This document shows, piece by piece, positions 47,381 through 56,519 of a stretch of 64,000 bases of DNA (position 1 is its first letter; the number at the start of each line of letters is the position of its first letter). The notes under the pieces were generated by a model. The model did no database searches. It saw only the letters and a list, made by a program, of their open reading frames with translations, and had not been told where the DNA came from. This stretch comes from Phycisphaerales bacterium (GTDB lineage: Bacteria; Planctomycetota; Phycisphaerae; Phycisphaerales; UBA1924), in NCBI GenBank assembly GCA_029260265.1, contig JAJDDO010000024.1:931458-995457 (forward strand). Reading direction: 5' to 3'. The position numbers and the translations under genes were made by a program.

Positions 47381-48197
47381 TGCCAGTACCAATGAATCAA
47401 CCACTTGGGCGACACTCCTTGCCGGATGGGTCAACTTTGCCCAGTCGGCGGTTGCTTTACCCAAAGACCAGACCGGCGACCGATGGCGTGCCTCCATCGC
47501 CCCATCCATCGGGCTCCACGCCATCGCCATGGCGCTCGCAGAGCTGCACAAAATCGATCCCGACGACCGCCCGCTCGCGATGGACAAGGCCGAGCTCGGG
47601 ATTAAGGAATATGCGTCCACACTCAACGAGGCATGGCGATCAGAGCCCATGCCTGAACCAATCACCCAACTGCTCGATGACGCCAAGGAAGCCTGGGAAG
47701 ATTCGCTGCACGAAGGCGTGATGTGGATTGTCAGCTCTTCGCGGTTCGTCACGCGTCATCCCGCTGACATCCTTGATGGGCTGATCGCGACTGGGTTTCT
47801 TGGCGAGGTTTTCTACGCCACGCCAGGCACCGAACTCTTTGAAGGGGCACCGGTTGCGTGGACCCGGGCCAACGCGGGCGGGCAGCCCGAAGACGACATC
47901 ATCGAGATGCTCACCGCCCTGCTCAACTCGTGCGACGGAGAGGTGTTCGATCCCCAGGTCGTCCGTCCGGTTCATCAAGTTTACCGCCAGTTTGATTTTC
48001 TCAAGGGCGGTGCGGTCCGCGATCTGGTTGCCCCCGTGACGGGGGAGCTGCCCCCTGGGCAGCCGCTGTTGATCCCGCTGCTCAGCGGCGGTGAAATCTC
48101 TCCGGTTCCCTTGCCGCCCAGATCATCCAAACCGTTGGAGCCGGTCCCGGTGCAATGGGCGGAATCTGCCGAGGAAGACGGCACGATCGACTCGTGA
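47367..48197 (+). CDS. Hypothetical protein, 276 residues
   Basis: A soluble protein with no signal peptide or membrane segment. The N-terminal half is helical (TWATLLAGWVNFAQSAVALP, IGLHAIAMALAELHKI, PITQLLDDAKEAWEDSLHEG). The C-terminal part is Pro-rich (PVPLPPRSSKPLEPVPVQW). I do not recognise the family. The ATG overlaps the CPBP stop by 14 bases and TACGAT lies 6 bases before it, so it may be transcribed on its own as a leaderless mRNA. mdh follows after 116 bases. Confidence 0.7.
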   Translation: MTNADASTNESTTWATLLAGWVNFAQSAVALPKDQTGDRWRASIAPSIGLHAIAMALAELHKIDPDDRPLAMDKAELGIKEYASTLNEAWRSEPMPEPITQLLDDAKEAWEDSLHEGVMWIVSSSRFVTRHPADILDGLIATGFLGEVFYATPGTELFEGAPVAWTRANAGGQPEDDIIEMLTALLNSCDGEVFDPQVVRPVHQVYRQFDFLKGGAVRDLVAPVTGELPPGQPLLIPLLSGGEISPVPLPPRSSKPLEPVPVQWAESAEEDGTIDS

Positions 48198-48313
48198 TTG
48201 TCCACAAGGGTGGCTAGGATGCAAACCCGAGCGCGGCGCGAGTTCGCGCGGGAGAAACACTTCCATCCACCACACCGATTCTTTCCGGAATCGACACGGA
48301 AAGGACCAGAACT

Positions 48314-49282
48314 ATGGCCACCAGAAGAGCAAAGATTTCAATCATCGGCGCCGGTAATGTCGGCGCAACCTGCGCCCATTGGGCCGCAGCCAAGGAACTC
48401 GGCGACATCGTCCTGCTCGATATCCCACGCGCCGATGCCCCGGATCAGCATATGCCCAAGGGCAAGATGATCGACCTGGGCTGCTGTGCACCGATCGACA
48501 ACTTTGATGCCACCCTCACGGGCACCTTTGATTACGAAGACATCGCGGGTTCGGATGTCGTCATCGTCACCGCCGGCATCCCGCGTAAGCCGGGCATGTC
48601 CCGCGATGACCTGATCGAAACCAATGTGCGAATCGTCAAGTCCGTCTCCGAGAACATCAAGGTGCACGCCCCGGACTCGATCGTTATTCTTGTCTCCAAC
48701 CCACTTGACGCGATGGTCTACACCGCATGGAAGGCTACCGGGTTCCCGTCAAACCGCATTGTTGGGCAGGCGGGCGCACTCGACTGCGCACGGTTCCGTG
48801 CATTCATCGCTTGGGAGCTTGGTGTAAGTGTTGAGGATGTCTCGGCGATGCTCCTCGGCGGGCATGGCGACGACATGGTCCCGTTCCCAAGGCTGACCAG
48901 TGTTCACGGAATCCCGGTGACCGACATGCTGTCCGCAGAGAAGATCGAGGAATGCGTCCAGCGTGCAAAGGTCGGTGGCGGCGAGATCGTCAAGCTCATG
49001 GGCACCAGCGCGTTCTATGCACCAGCGCTCGGCACCGTCATGATGGCCGAAGCAATCATCAAAGATAAAAAACGCATCATCCCTTCGGCCGCTTATCTCG
49101 ATGGACAGTTCGGGCACAAGGGCTTGTTCGTCGGGGTGCCGGCGCTGCTCGGCAAAGACGGCGTAGAGAAAATCGTCGAGTTCAAACTCACCGATGACGA
49201 ACAAAGACTCTTCGATGAATCCGCATCGCATGTTGAAGATCTGGTCAAGATCGTCACCGAGCGATTCCCAGAACTCGCCTAA
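48314..49282 (+). CDS. mdh: Malate dehydrogenase (LDH-like type)
   Basis: A 322-residue NAD-dependent enzyme of the citric acid cycle. The Rossmann loop is ISIIGAGNVGATCAHW, the adenine-binding Asp is in DIVLLDIPRA, the mobile loop is GIPRKPGMSRDDLIETN with Arg residues for malate, and the catalytic Asp/His regions are GALDCARFRAFI and LLGGHGDDMVPFPR. The R-K-P-G-M-S-R form marks malate rather than lactate specificity. AAGGA 8 bases upstream supports the ATG at 48314. It is followed by a terminator and is a single-gene unit. Confidence 0.95.
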   Translation: MATRRAKISIIGAGNVGATCAHWAAAKELGDIVLLDIPRADAPDQHMPKGKMIDLGCCAPIDNFDATLTGTFDYEDIAGSDVVIVTAGIPRKPGMSRDDLIETNVRIVKSVSENIKVHAPDSIVILVSNPLDAMVYTAWKATGFPSNRIVGQAGALDCARFRAFIAWELGVSVEDVSAMLLGGHGDDMVPFPRLTSVHGIPVTDMLSAEKIEECVQRAKVGGGEIVKLMGTSAFYAPALGTVMMAEAIIKDKKRIIPSAAYLDGQFGHKGLFVGVPALLGKDGVEKIVEFKLTDDEQRLFDESASHVEDLVKIVTERFPELA

Positions 49283-49307
49283 TAAGAATGCTCACCTATA
49301 AACCGAT

Positions 49308-49349
49308 AAAGCACCCCGAAGAGGTTCAGCCCGCTGCGGGGTGCTTTTC
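49308..49349 (+). terminator. Intrinsic terminator after mdh
   Basis: AAAGCACCCCG (49308-49318) pairs with CGGGGTGCTTTT (49337-49348) around an 18-base loop, followed by a T-rich tail. Confidence 0.85.
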
Positions 49350-49381
49350 TTTGCAACTCCGCGAGCGATTGATCGGATGAG

Positions 49382-49552
49382 CTACTTGTCTTTATTGTGC
49401 CGGTAAAGATCGCCGATCTTATCGACATATTTGTCGTGCTGCTTGCGTTGATGATCCTCGAGAACATTCTCGGCGTCCTCGCCCAATGAGGTCAGCAGTT
49501 TGTAAAAATATGGGAAATGCCCAAGCCAACGATTCCATCTTGTATACACCAC
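49382..49552 (-). CDS. Small hypothetical ORF, about 56 codons
   Basis: On the minus strand a short frame ends at TAG 49382 and reads as plausible protein: RWNRWLGHFPYFYKLLTSLG, EDAENVLEDHQRKQHDKYVD and KIGDLYRHNKDK, aromatic at the start and a charged helix at the end. GTG codons at 49552 and 49549 are the nearest usable starts; the frame stays open further upstream without an ATG, so the 5' end is uncertain. No Shine-Dalgarno sequence is seen. It lies in the 416-base gap between the mdh terminator and the CpeT-FKBP gene. It could be a small gene or the remnant of a longer one. Confidence 0.4.
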   Translation of the reverse strand: MVYTRWNRWLGHFPYFYKLLTSLGEDAENVLEDHQRKQHDKYVDKIGDLYRHNKDK

Positions 49553-49698
49553 CCAGGCGCTGATGGGGCTACAACGCCTGCGGGTATCATGTATCCAGAA
49601 CCCATGCTTTGCATTAGGGATCAGGTGCCTCAGATTCCATCCACACCGCCTATCATCGTCTTGTTGTCCGTTTGACCAAATCTGAGGAGATCACAGCA

Positions 49699-50814
49699 AT
49701 GCTGAACTACCGAATCGCGCTCACATCGATCGCAGCGACACTCTTGGTCGCTCCCGCGATCGCTCAAGATGACATGACCTTGCAGCCAGAGGTGACCGAA
49801 TCGCTCTATCCCGAGCCCTATGCCCCGAGCTGGTCGGATAACGACATCGCGTTGATCGCCAAGCAGCTCTCCGGATCCTGGAAAACGACCGATCCGATCG
49901 AGAACGGGCGGAACGACGATGGCTCCGTCGCCACAACCGACCTGCTCATCAGCATCGCGCCGGTGGATGTCGAAGGAATGAGCGATACGCTGTACATCGA
50001 GAGCGCTCTGGCCGATACTCCCTGGGCTCCCTATCGCCAAGCGATCTTCCAGCTCTACCGCTACAAGGACAAAGTTCGGCTGCGTACCTATGAGCTCACG
50101 GTTGGGCAGACCTCGATCGGGGTCTACTCCGCGATGTGGGCCGCTCCGGAATATTTCCCTGATCTCGCTGCATCACAGATGATTGCGACGCTAGATGTTG
50201 AACTCGAGCCAGCGAGCAACGGTTTCACCGGTTCGACGCCATACCCATATCCAACCGGAAGCGGGGGGGCGGTCGAGATGACAAGCTCCATCACGCTCGA
50301 TGGCGATACCCTTCGTACCGCAGACCGTGGGTATGACGCCCAAGGCAATGTGGTCTGGGGCGCCGGCGAAGAATCTGCATACACCTTTGAGCGGATTGGC
50401 TCGTATGTGTTCGTGGATAAAAGAACAAACGGCTTGGCAATCCTGACCTTCGGAGAAGCCGGCGATAAATACGCAGAGGTCGGCGATCGGATGGCTGTGG
50501 ACTATTCCGGATACCTCATGGACGGCACCATGTTCGATTCCAGCTACAGCAGAGGAAGACCCTTTGCATTCCCATACCCTCCGGGGCGTGGTGCGATCCA
50601 GGGCTTTGGCGAGGGCATGGAGGGCTTTGCGCTCAATACCCATCGCAAAATTGTGATCCCAGGCCCGATCGGGTACGGCGAGAGCGGGAATCCGCGTGCG
50701 GGGATCGCGCCCAACTCGACCCTCCTCTTCAATGTTCACCTTGCTGAGATTCAGCGAGCAGAAAAACCGACTCTGCCGCCTCCTCCGCAGGGTACCGTTG
50801 AGCCGAGCCCATGA
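49699..50814 (+). CDS. Exported CpeT/CpcT-like domain fused to FKBP-type peptidyl-prolyl isomerase
   Basis: A 371-residue protein with a signal peptide (about 1-23, ending IAQ-D). Residues about 45-235 resemble the CpeT/CpcT (DUF1001) chromophore-lyase-like fold: LIAKQLSGSWKTTD, LYIESALADTPWAPYRQAIF with the family's P-Y-R-Q, and LRTYEL. Residues about 260-350 are an FKBP domain: VGDRMAVDYSGYLMDGTMFD, GAIQGFGEGMEGFALNTHRK, VIPGPIGYGESG and PNSTLLFNVHLAEI. FKBP proteins catalyse prolyl isomerisation of exported proteins. GAGGAG 9 bases upstream supports ATG 49699. CpeT-type domains attach bilins in phototrophs, so one here in a putative non-phototroph has another role. Confidence 0.78.
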   Translation: MLNYRIALTSIAATLLVAPAIAQDDMTLQPEVTESLYPEPYAPSWSDNDIALIAKQLSGSWKTTDPIENGRNDDGSVATTDLLISIAPVDVEGMSDTLYIESALADTPWAPYRQAIFQLYRYKDKVRLRTYELTVGQTSIGVYSAMWAAPEYFPDLAASQMIATLDVELEPASNGFTGSTPYPYPTGSGGAVEMTSSITLDGDTLRTADRGYDAQGNVVWGAGEESAYTFERIGSYVFVDKRTNGLAILTFGEAGDKYAEVGDRMAVDYSGYLMDGTMFDSSYSRGRPFAFPYPPGRGAIQGFGEGMEGFALNTHRKIVIPGPIGYGESGNPRAGIAPNSTLLFNVHLAEIQRAEKPTLPPPPQGTVEPSP

Positions 50815-50821
50815 TCTTTTT

Positions 50822-50848
50822 CGCGGCGTGCTCCACGCCGCGTTTTTG
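50822..50848 (+). terminator. Intrinsic terminator after the CpeT-FKBP gene
   Basis: CGCGGCGTG (50822-50830), loop CTC, CACGCCGCG (50834-50842), then TTTTTG: a perfect 9-base-pair stem. Confidence 0.9.
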
Positions 50849-50961
50849 TCTCTGGTATCATCGTCTGTAGCCCGAATGGCTGCAACAAGGGTGGGTTGTT
50901 AAGGCCTTACGCCCACAATGGTCTCCGCTTTGAAGAGTTGCCCAGGTAGGGCGAAGGGTGC

Positions 50962-52431
50962 GTGGTGCTCAAACAGAAGAGTGATCTCTTTCTTACGCTC
51001 TTTGGGCTTGTTGATGTCCTCGCGGTCTCGGGTGCGTGCTTGTTCGCTTGGGGCGCACGGGTGCTCTTCTTTCACGAGCCCTTGCCTACACATTGGGAGT
51101 CCTACTTCAAGGATCCGCTGATCCTGTACGCGGTCCCCATCGTGATCGTCACCCTCTACCTCAGCAAGCTCTATCGACCCCGCCGTGACCGGACCATCTG
51201 GGGCGAGCTTGGGCAGGTGCTTCGTGCATCATTGATCTCGATCGCCATGATCGTGCTCGCGATATGGGCGGTGGGGGGCAGCGGCATCACCGAGGGGATC
51301 AAACCTGTCCCAGAAGTAACGTATCCGGGCTGGAGGCTCGCCCACGATCCATTCCGATTCCAACTCGCGGTTCTGCTCGGGATCCTTCCATTTGTGATCG
51401 GGATCTATCGGCTTGTGCTCCGGCTCGTACTCCGTGCTGCACGCAAGCGTGGGTGGAACGCCAGGCATGCCGTGGTCATCGGCGTGGGTCGGCTCGGACA
51501 AATCACCACCCGGACCCTCGGACGAAACTCGTGGACCGGGATCAGCGTTCAATATTTCATCAGCCACCACGAACAAACCAATCGCGTTTCGTGCATGGGT
51601 TTTCCCGTCCGCGGAGGGATCCGCGAGATGGAAGCTATCCTCGAACAACGCCCCGTCGATGCGATCTACATCGCCTTGCCCAGCGCGATGTCGGCGCGGT
51701 TGCCCGAAATCCTGCGCAGGCTCGAGCGGTTCGCGGTCGATGTGCGAATAATCCCGGATGTCCATCCACGGTATCTGCCTCAGAATATGGCGGTCTCCGA
51801 GCTCGAAGGGATGCCCGTGCTCAGCTACCGCGAGAGCCCCATGGCCGGTCTCGGCGGCTTGCTCAAGCGAAGCTTTGATGTGCTCGGCGCACTCGCCGCG
51901 ATGGTGCTCTTTGCCCCGATCATGATCTTTGTTGCGGTTTCGATCCGCCTGACCACGCACGGCCCGGTTCTGTTCAAGCAACGCCGGGTGAGCTTGGGCG
52001 GCGATGTGTTCTGGATCTACAAGTTCCGCACCATGACTGATTCCGATTCGCCACAAGACGATCAGCAGTGGACTGCCCGCGATGATCAACGGATTCACCG
52101 ATTGGGCAAATGGCTCCGCAGAACAAGCCTCGACGAGCTGCCGCAGCTTCTCAATGTGCTCAAAGGGGATATGGCGTTGGTCGGTCCACGCCCTGAACGC
52201 CCAGAACTCATCGACCGATTCAGGGAAGACTGGCGAGGGTACATGATCCGTCAACAAGTCAAAGCCGGCATGACCGGATGGGCCCAGGTCAACGGGTTAC
52301 GCGGAGATACCAGCCTAAAGAAGCGGCTTCAGTATGACCTCTTTTACATCCGCAACTGGTCTATCTGGTTTGATATTCGCATTATGTTCGTGACGGTCTT
52401 CCGTGGATTCATCCATCGAAACGCGATTTGA
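50962..52431 (+). CDS. Polyprenyl glycosylphosphotransferase (WcaJ/WbaP-like)
   Basis: A 489-residue inner-membrane enzyme that transfers a sugar-1-phosphate to undecaprenyl phosphate, starting exopolysaccharide or O-antigen units. N-terminal membrane helices (about 10-150) are followed by a nucleotide-binding-like domain (HAVVIGVGRLGQITTRTLG), another membrane segment (VLGALAAMVLFAPIMIFVAV) and the catalytic bacterial-sugar-transferase domain: FKQRRVSLGGDVFWIYKFRT, RTSLDELPQLLNVLKGDMAL, VGPRPERPEL and MTGWAQVNGLRG. The start is GTG 50962, without a strong Shine-Dalgarno sequence. No other polysaccharide genes adjoin it, so the sugar is unknown. Confidence 0.9.
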   Translation: MVLKQKSDLFLTLFGLVDVLAVSGACLFAWGARVLFFHEPLPTHWESYFKDPLILYAVPIVIVTLYLSKLYRPRRDRTIWGELGQVLRASLISIAMIVLAIWAVGGSGITEGIKPVPEVTYPGWRLAHDPFRFQLAVLLGILPFVIGIYRLVLRLVLRAARKRGWNARHAVVIGVGRLGQITTRTLGRNSWTGISVQYFISHHEQTNRVSCMGFPVRGGIREMEAILEQRPVDAIYIALPSAMSARLPEILRRLERFAVDVRIIPDVHPRYLPQNMAVSELEGMPVLSYRESPMAGLGGLLKRSFDVLGALAAMVLFAPIMIFVAVSIRLTTHGPVLFKQRRVSLGGDVFWIYKFRTMTDSDSPQDDQQWTARDDQRIHRLGKWLRRTSLDELPQLLNVLKGDMALVGPRPERPELIDRFREDWRGYMIRQQVKAGMTGWAQVNGLRGDTSLKKRLQYDLFYIRNWSIWFDIRIMFVTVFRGFIHRNAI

Positions 52432-52771
52432 ATCGGTCCCGAAGCCGCTTTATTCTCAAGAAAATTGCAGTTGCACGGTCTTCGCAGTTGCGAGAAGGGT
52501 GCAGAACTCATACAATCGGACTGCTCTCGAAGTGCAGGGTCCAGCGTTTGGATTCTCTCGCATGCACTCGTGTTCGTGATGTGTTTGTACAGAGAAATAC
52601 AAGCTTGTTCAGGGCCTCAACAGGAACCGAGACCCACAGAACCGCGAATAGTCCGCCGTAGACAACAAAGCCGCTCCACATGGCTGTGTTGACGGATGAA
52701 ACTGAATCAAAGATTGCCCATCGTTGCACCCGCGTCGGTGCCCACGAGAACGGGCGTTCATGGAGGTCGTC
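52432..52771. other. Intergenic region before the first pseudopilin gene
   Basis: 340 bases with no supported gene. TACAAT occurs near 52512 as a possible -10, far from the start at 52772, which has a Shine-Dalgarno sequence. No clear terminator for the preceding gene was found. Confidence 0.5.
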
Positions 52772-53896
52772 ATGACAAATAAGAAGGCATTTACACTGAT
52801 CGAGCTGCTGGTGGTCATCGCGATCATCGCATTGCTCATCGGTATCCTCTTGCCAGCATTGGCAAAGGCAAAGAGAACTGCGAAGAATGTTACCTCGCAG
52901 ACCAACATGTCCCAGCTCAACACCGGCAGCGCCAACTACGCCGCCGACAACAAGGACCTCATCCCCGCCTACTCGTGGCGCGGACCTCGTCCAGGACAAC
53001 CACCGGTCAAGTTCACGCTGCCAAACGGGCAAGTAAAAACGATCAGTCAAACGGGTGATGATCAGCGAGCCGCTGCTTTCCAAAACCAGTCAATCATTAT
53101 GGCTGCGACCGGGCGCTTTGATGGCGAGTTCAAGATCGTCAACTTCTCGGCCAGACTCCCACACCGCCGGTACACCCATCTGGTGCTGCTCGATTACCTC
53201 TCAGACAAACAGCCTGAAGAGATCGCGGCAAGCCCGTTTGATGCCAATCAGCTTCAGTGGCAGGAAGATCCACTCGACTACGGCACCGGCTCGACGGTCC
53301 CATACGCAAATGGTCAGCCAGAAGCTGGGTACGAGGCAGACAACTCTTGGGCATCCGTGAACATCCGTCAGCGCTGGGCGTTCGCGTCAAGCTACCAGAC
53401 CGTTCCCGCTGCATGGAACAGTGATGGGATCGGCGGACAGAACACCTACCTGCCCGTCTCCAATACCCCTCACCTTTTCCAGGGGCGTGATGGAAATCCG
53501 CCGCTCGGGCGTCGTAAGTACCTCCAGGTTGCTCACCCATCCATGAAGGTGTACATGTTCGAAGAGTTTGACCGGTTCAGCGTGCCCGAAGGGCGATACT
53601 TTGCATACCCAGACGCGAAGAGCAACCTGATGTTCTTTGACGGCTCGGTTCGTGCAGAACTCACCGGCGATGCCAATGCCGGGTGGAATCCGGATGATCC
53701 AACAGTCTCATGGAAACAGAAGTATGTCCCGCTCGACACCTTCCCATTGCCACGCACCGGGCTTGGCGAGAGCGAAGAGTACTGCCAGCGGTACCGTTGG
53801 ACCCGCAACGGGCTCCAGGGCATCGACTACGGCGGCAAGGAGATCGGGCTGCTCGGCACCTCCGTGGATCCTGACGATCCGGACTGTGGACCGTAA
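52772..53896 (+). CDS. Pseudopilin-like protein with prepilin N-terminus, copy 1
   Basis: A 374-residue exported protein. MTNKKA precedes [18 protein letters not shown], the prepilin-peptidase site and hydrophobic helix with Glu5 present; the residue before the cut is Ala instead of the usual Gly. A coiled-coil-like helix follows (AKAKRTAKNVTSQTNMSQLN). The globular part has YSWRG, PHRRYTHLVLLDYLS, HPSMKVYMFEEFDRF and SNLMFFDGSVRAELTGD, similar in plan to the planctomycete H-x9-D-G pseudopilins. GGAGG with 5-base spacing sets ATG 52772. It pairs with the next gene, its tandem paralogue, and is separated from it by a terminator. Confidence 0.82.
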   Translation: MTNKKAFTLIELLVVIAIIALLIGILLPALAKAKRTAKNVTSQTNMSQLNTGSANYAADNKDLIPAYSWRGPRPGQPPVKFTLPNGQVKTISQTGDDQRAAAFQNQSIIMAATGRFDGEFKIVNFSARLPHRRYTHLVLLDYLSDKQPEEIAASPFDANQLQWQEDPLDYGTGSTVPYANGQPEAGYEADNSWASVNIRQRWAFASSYQTVPAAWNSDGIGGQNTYLPVSNTPHLFQGRDGNPPLGRRKYLQVAHPSMKVYMFEEFDRFSVPEGRYFAYPDAKSNLMFFDGSVRAELTGDANAGWNPDDPTVSWKQKYVPLDTFPLPRTGLGESEEYCQRYRWTRNGLQGIDYGGKEIGLLGTSVDPDDPDCGP

Positions 53897-53925
53897 TCGA
53901 TTCTCCTCCATTCTTTGATTCACCG

Positions 53926-53957
53926 AACCGGGAACGACGCGTCGTTCCCGGTTTTTT
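53926..53957 (+). terminator. Intrinsic terminator between the two pseudopilin genes
   Basis: AACCGGGAACGACG and its exact reverse complement abut at 53926-53953, forming a 14-base-pair palindrome followed by T-rich sequence. Confidence 0.9.
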
Positions 53958-53986
53958 ATTGCTGGAGTTCGTGTTTCGCTTTCGGC

Positions 53987-54015
53987 TTGTGAACTGGTGG
54001 GTGATGTGGTAGGCT
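53987..54015 (+). promoter_or_regulatory. Candidate promoter of the second pseudopilin gene
   Basis: TTGTGA (53987-53992), 17-base spacer, TAGGCT (54010-54015), just after the terminator and about 60 bases before the ATG at 54078. Confidence 0.45.
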
Positions 54016-54077
54016 CAGCGTGTGGTATGGCATGGCACGGGCGTGAATCAGCGTCCGTTCGTGCCTTGGAGGGTCTT

Positions 54078-55115
54078 ATGCACGCAAAGCAATCTGGTTA
54101 TCGCGCGTTTACGCTGATTGAGCTCTTGGTGGTCATCGCCATCATCGCGCTGCTGATCGGGATTCTGCTCCCCGCGCTGAGCAGCGCCCGCAGGAGCGCC
54201 CAACGGGTTGGCTGTCTGGCGAACCTCCAGCAGTTCGGGGCCGCGTCGGCTACCTACACCGCGGACTTTGAGGACTTCATCCCCGCCTATTCCTGGCGGG
54301 GCGGTGACAACCCGAGCAAGTTCAATGATCTCCGCACAGGTTCAGGCGACGATATCCAAGCATCGATGGACCAGGCGACGGATATCGTCCGCCGCCGGAC
54401 TTACCTCTTTGATGTCGATCGGTTGACGGAACGGTACCCGCACCGACGATTTACGCATCTTGTGCTGATCGATTACATGTCCATCAACCTGCCCGAGCCG
54501 GTGACCGCTTGCCCCGCCGATCGTCAGCGCATCATCTGGCAGCGTGATGTCGAGGACCGCTCAAACATTCCAACCGGTCGCGGTTGGGACAACATCGCCG
54601 ACTGGTGGTGGTTCAGCTCAACCTACCAAGCACCGCCAGCGACCTGGTCGAAGGACATCGGGCGGGCCGGGCGTGGGACGATGACGGTCGAGCAGTACCG
54701 CGCTGACCACAACCTGTTCAATGGATTGCCCGCCGACGGGCTCGGACGCCGAAAAGTAAATCAGGTCTCGTACCCGTCCATGAAGGTGCAGATGTTCGAG
54801 TTTCACGATCGCCACTCGACCCAGCTTGGGCAGTTTTACGCGTATGAAGATTCAAAGAGTTCGCTGCTGTTCTTTGATAGCTCGGTGCGAGCAATCCAGA
54901 CGGATGAGACCAACCCCGGATTCCGTCCGAATCGTGCATTCCAGGACAAGCCGACCACGATGAGGTACCGCCCGTTCGACTTTGAGACGCCGGTGGTCGG
55001 CGATTCGGAACGGTTGCTCAACGGCTGGTTCCGGTGGACGCGTGGCGGGCTGCGCGGGCTCGATGTCGGGGGCAAAGAGATCAACACCGGGCAGTACGGT
55101 TCATCGGCGCCATAA
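54078..55115 (+). CDS. Pseudopilin-like protein with prepilin N-terminus, copy 2
   Basis: A 345-residue paralogue of the preceding gene. The leader HAKQSGYRA is followed by [18 protein letters not shown], again with Ala at the cleavage position. Shared segments include [55 protein letters not shown] and the ending [16 protein letters not shown]. The conserved tail in both copies suggests a common structural role, perhaps in a type II secretion-like or surface filament. GGAGGG with 4-base spacing sets the ATG at 54078 rather than the in-frame 53997. Between copies a terminator and promoter separate transcription. Confidence 0.82.
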   Translation: MHAKQSGYRAFTLIELLVVIAIIALLIGILLPALSSARRSAQRVGCLANLQQFGAASATYTADFEDFIPAYSWRGGDNPSKFNDLRTGSGDDIQASMDQATDIVRRRTYLFDVDRLTERYPHRRFTHLVLIDYMSINLPEPVTACPADRQRIIWQRDVEDRSNIPTGRGWDNIADWWWFSSTYQAPPATWSKDIGRAGRGTMTVEQYRADHNLFNGLPADGLGRRKVNQVSYPSMKVQMFEFHDRHSTQLGQFYAYEDSKSSLLFFDSSVRAIQTDETNPGFRPNRAFQDKPTTMRYRPFDFETPVVGDSERLLNGWFRWTRGGLRGLDVGGKEINTGQYGSSAP

Positions 55116-55166
55116 TGCTTTGTTGATACCCAGCTTCTGCACAAGTCTTCAATGCGAGTCCGCATG

Positions 55167-55200
55167 AAAAAAGCTCCATCGTTCGATGGAGCCTTTGTTT
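55167..55200. terminator. Bidirectional terminator between convergent genes
   Basis: AAAAAA, GCTCCATC (55173-55180), loop GTTC, GATGGAGC (55185-55192), then CTTTGTTT. A and T tracts on both sides allow use in both directions. Confidence 0.85.
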
Positions 55201-55220
55201 ACAGAAGATGAGCGTGGTGT

Positions 55221-56519
55221 TTATGGTCCGCGTTTGCGGGTCCTGCGGAGATCGGCCAAGCGTTCTTCGATCTCGGTCTCCCAGTAGGGGACATCGATGA
55301 CATCATCAAAGCCATCGACGATCGAGGGCATCTCGTAGCTCTCGGCCTTCTTCATGAGCCTTTTGTATTTGCCGAGGTTCTTCCGCATTCCTTGCAATGC
55401 TGAGCCCGCTGAGGAAACATAGTTGGCGTTCCCGAGGTAGGCCACATTGGCGTTGAATGACTTGACTGATGCGACCAAATCCTCGCGGAGGCGCTTGCAT
55501 TTTTCGTAGTCACCTTTGACAATGGTGTGCCCTATATCACCAGCACTGTCCCACTTGTCGATGTTGTTTGCAAGTGCAAATGCCTCGAGTGATTTCTCGT
55601 CGATCGAGGTGACAATGCCGTACTTGGATGCCTGCTTGGCGGTCAGGGTAAGCACCGAGTCTGGGCCATCGATGGTTTCGTAGGCACGATTGCCAGGGAT
55701 GGCTTCGATCGAGTTGGTCAGGACCCACTCGCCATCCTTCTGGTAGGCGTAGACCGCTTCTGCCGAGAGCATCATGGCCTTGACCAGATACTCTGAATGC
55801 CCGTTGGCCTCCGCCTGAGATCCGAGTTTGGCGGACATGATCGAGGTCATCTTGAGATCCACCTCCGCGGATCCGGTCGCGTTCCTGGAGTACACCACCG
55901 CACCGCCAAAGGTCGCCCCGGGAGCCATCGTAATCGTGTCACAACTAAATGAGGGCCAGATGGAGGCACTAATCGCGTGCTCGATCAGCATGTGGTAGTC
56001 GAGCTGATCTGCGAATCGATCCATCACCGCGACCATATCCTGAGCCGCCCAGACCTCGCCGCCGGGCGAGTTGATCCTGAACACGACATCGGTCACCCCG
56101 TTCTCGACCGCCCATTCAAGTGAGTGGGCGATGCCCAGCGGGTAGACATGTTCGCCGAAGGTTCCCTCGATGGGAACCTCGAGCAGGAGCTTATATCCAT
56201 CGCGTTTGAGTGTTGGCTTGGGTGCCTCTTCTTCGTTGGTGCCGAGGGTGGGTATGGATCCGGTCTCGGTTTCGACTGCAGGCGGAGCGATGACCTCGCC
56301 ATCGATGATGGATTTGATCTTCCGCCGATCGAGGGTGAGACGGGCTTTGATCCCGTTGATATCGGTGTCGATAATCACATTGCGTCGGGTTTTAGAAACC
56401 ACATTGCCGTCGTAGACCTTGCCGTCGCGCATAATGACCTGGTCGCCGAGGGCGATCGATCCAGCCGCTCCGAGCACGGCGCAGAGCATCGCGGCATGGA
56501 GTGTTTTCAGTGCTTTCAT
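55221..56519 (-). CDS. Exported ClpP-class (NfeD/SppA-like) serine protease, copy 2
   Basis: A 432-residue paralogue of the protein at 21604-23034. It has a signal peptide (about 1-25), the same beta-rich module (QVIMRDGKVYDGNVVSKTRR), then the protease core: EVPIEGTFGEHVYPLGIAHS, RINSPGGEVWAAQDMVAVM, the nucleophile region EHAISASIWPSFSCDTITM, and VDLKM with a Lys about 40 residues later. AAAGGAA with 5-base spacing sets ATG 56519. The C-terminal region after about 300 is helical and differs from copy 1. It is alone, flanked by a convergent pseudopilin gene and divergent mnmG. Confidence 0.77.
   Translation of the reverse strand: MKALKTLHAAMLCAVLGAAGSIALGDQVIMRDGKVYDGNVVSKTRRNVIIDTDINGIKARLTLDRRKIKSIIDGEVIAPPAVETETGSIPTLGTNEEEAPKPTLKRDGYKLLLEVPIEGTFGEHVYPLGIAHSLEWAVENGVTDVVFRINSPGGEVWAAQDMVAVMDRFADQLDYHMLIEHAISASIWPSFSCDTITMAPGATFGGAVVYSRNATGSAEVDLKMTSIMSAKLGSQAEANGHSEYLVKAMMLSAEAVYAYQKDGEWVLTNSIEAIPGNRAYETIDGPDSVLTLTAKQASKYGIVTSIDEKSLEAFALANNIDKWDSAGDIGHTIVKGDYEKCKRLREDLVASVKSFNANVAYLGNANYVSSAGSALQGMRKNLGKYKRLMKKAESYEMPSIVDGFDDVIDVPYWETEIEERLADLRRTRKRGP

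Noticed and set aside
52508-53083. 191-codon minus-strand frame overlapping the first pseudopilin
   Set aside because: It is antisense to the strongly supported prepilin region and has no family features.
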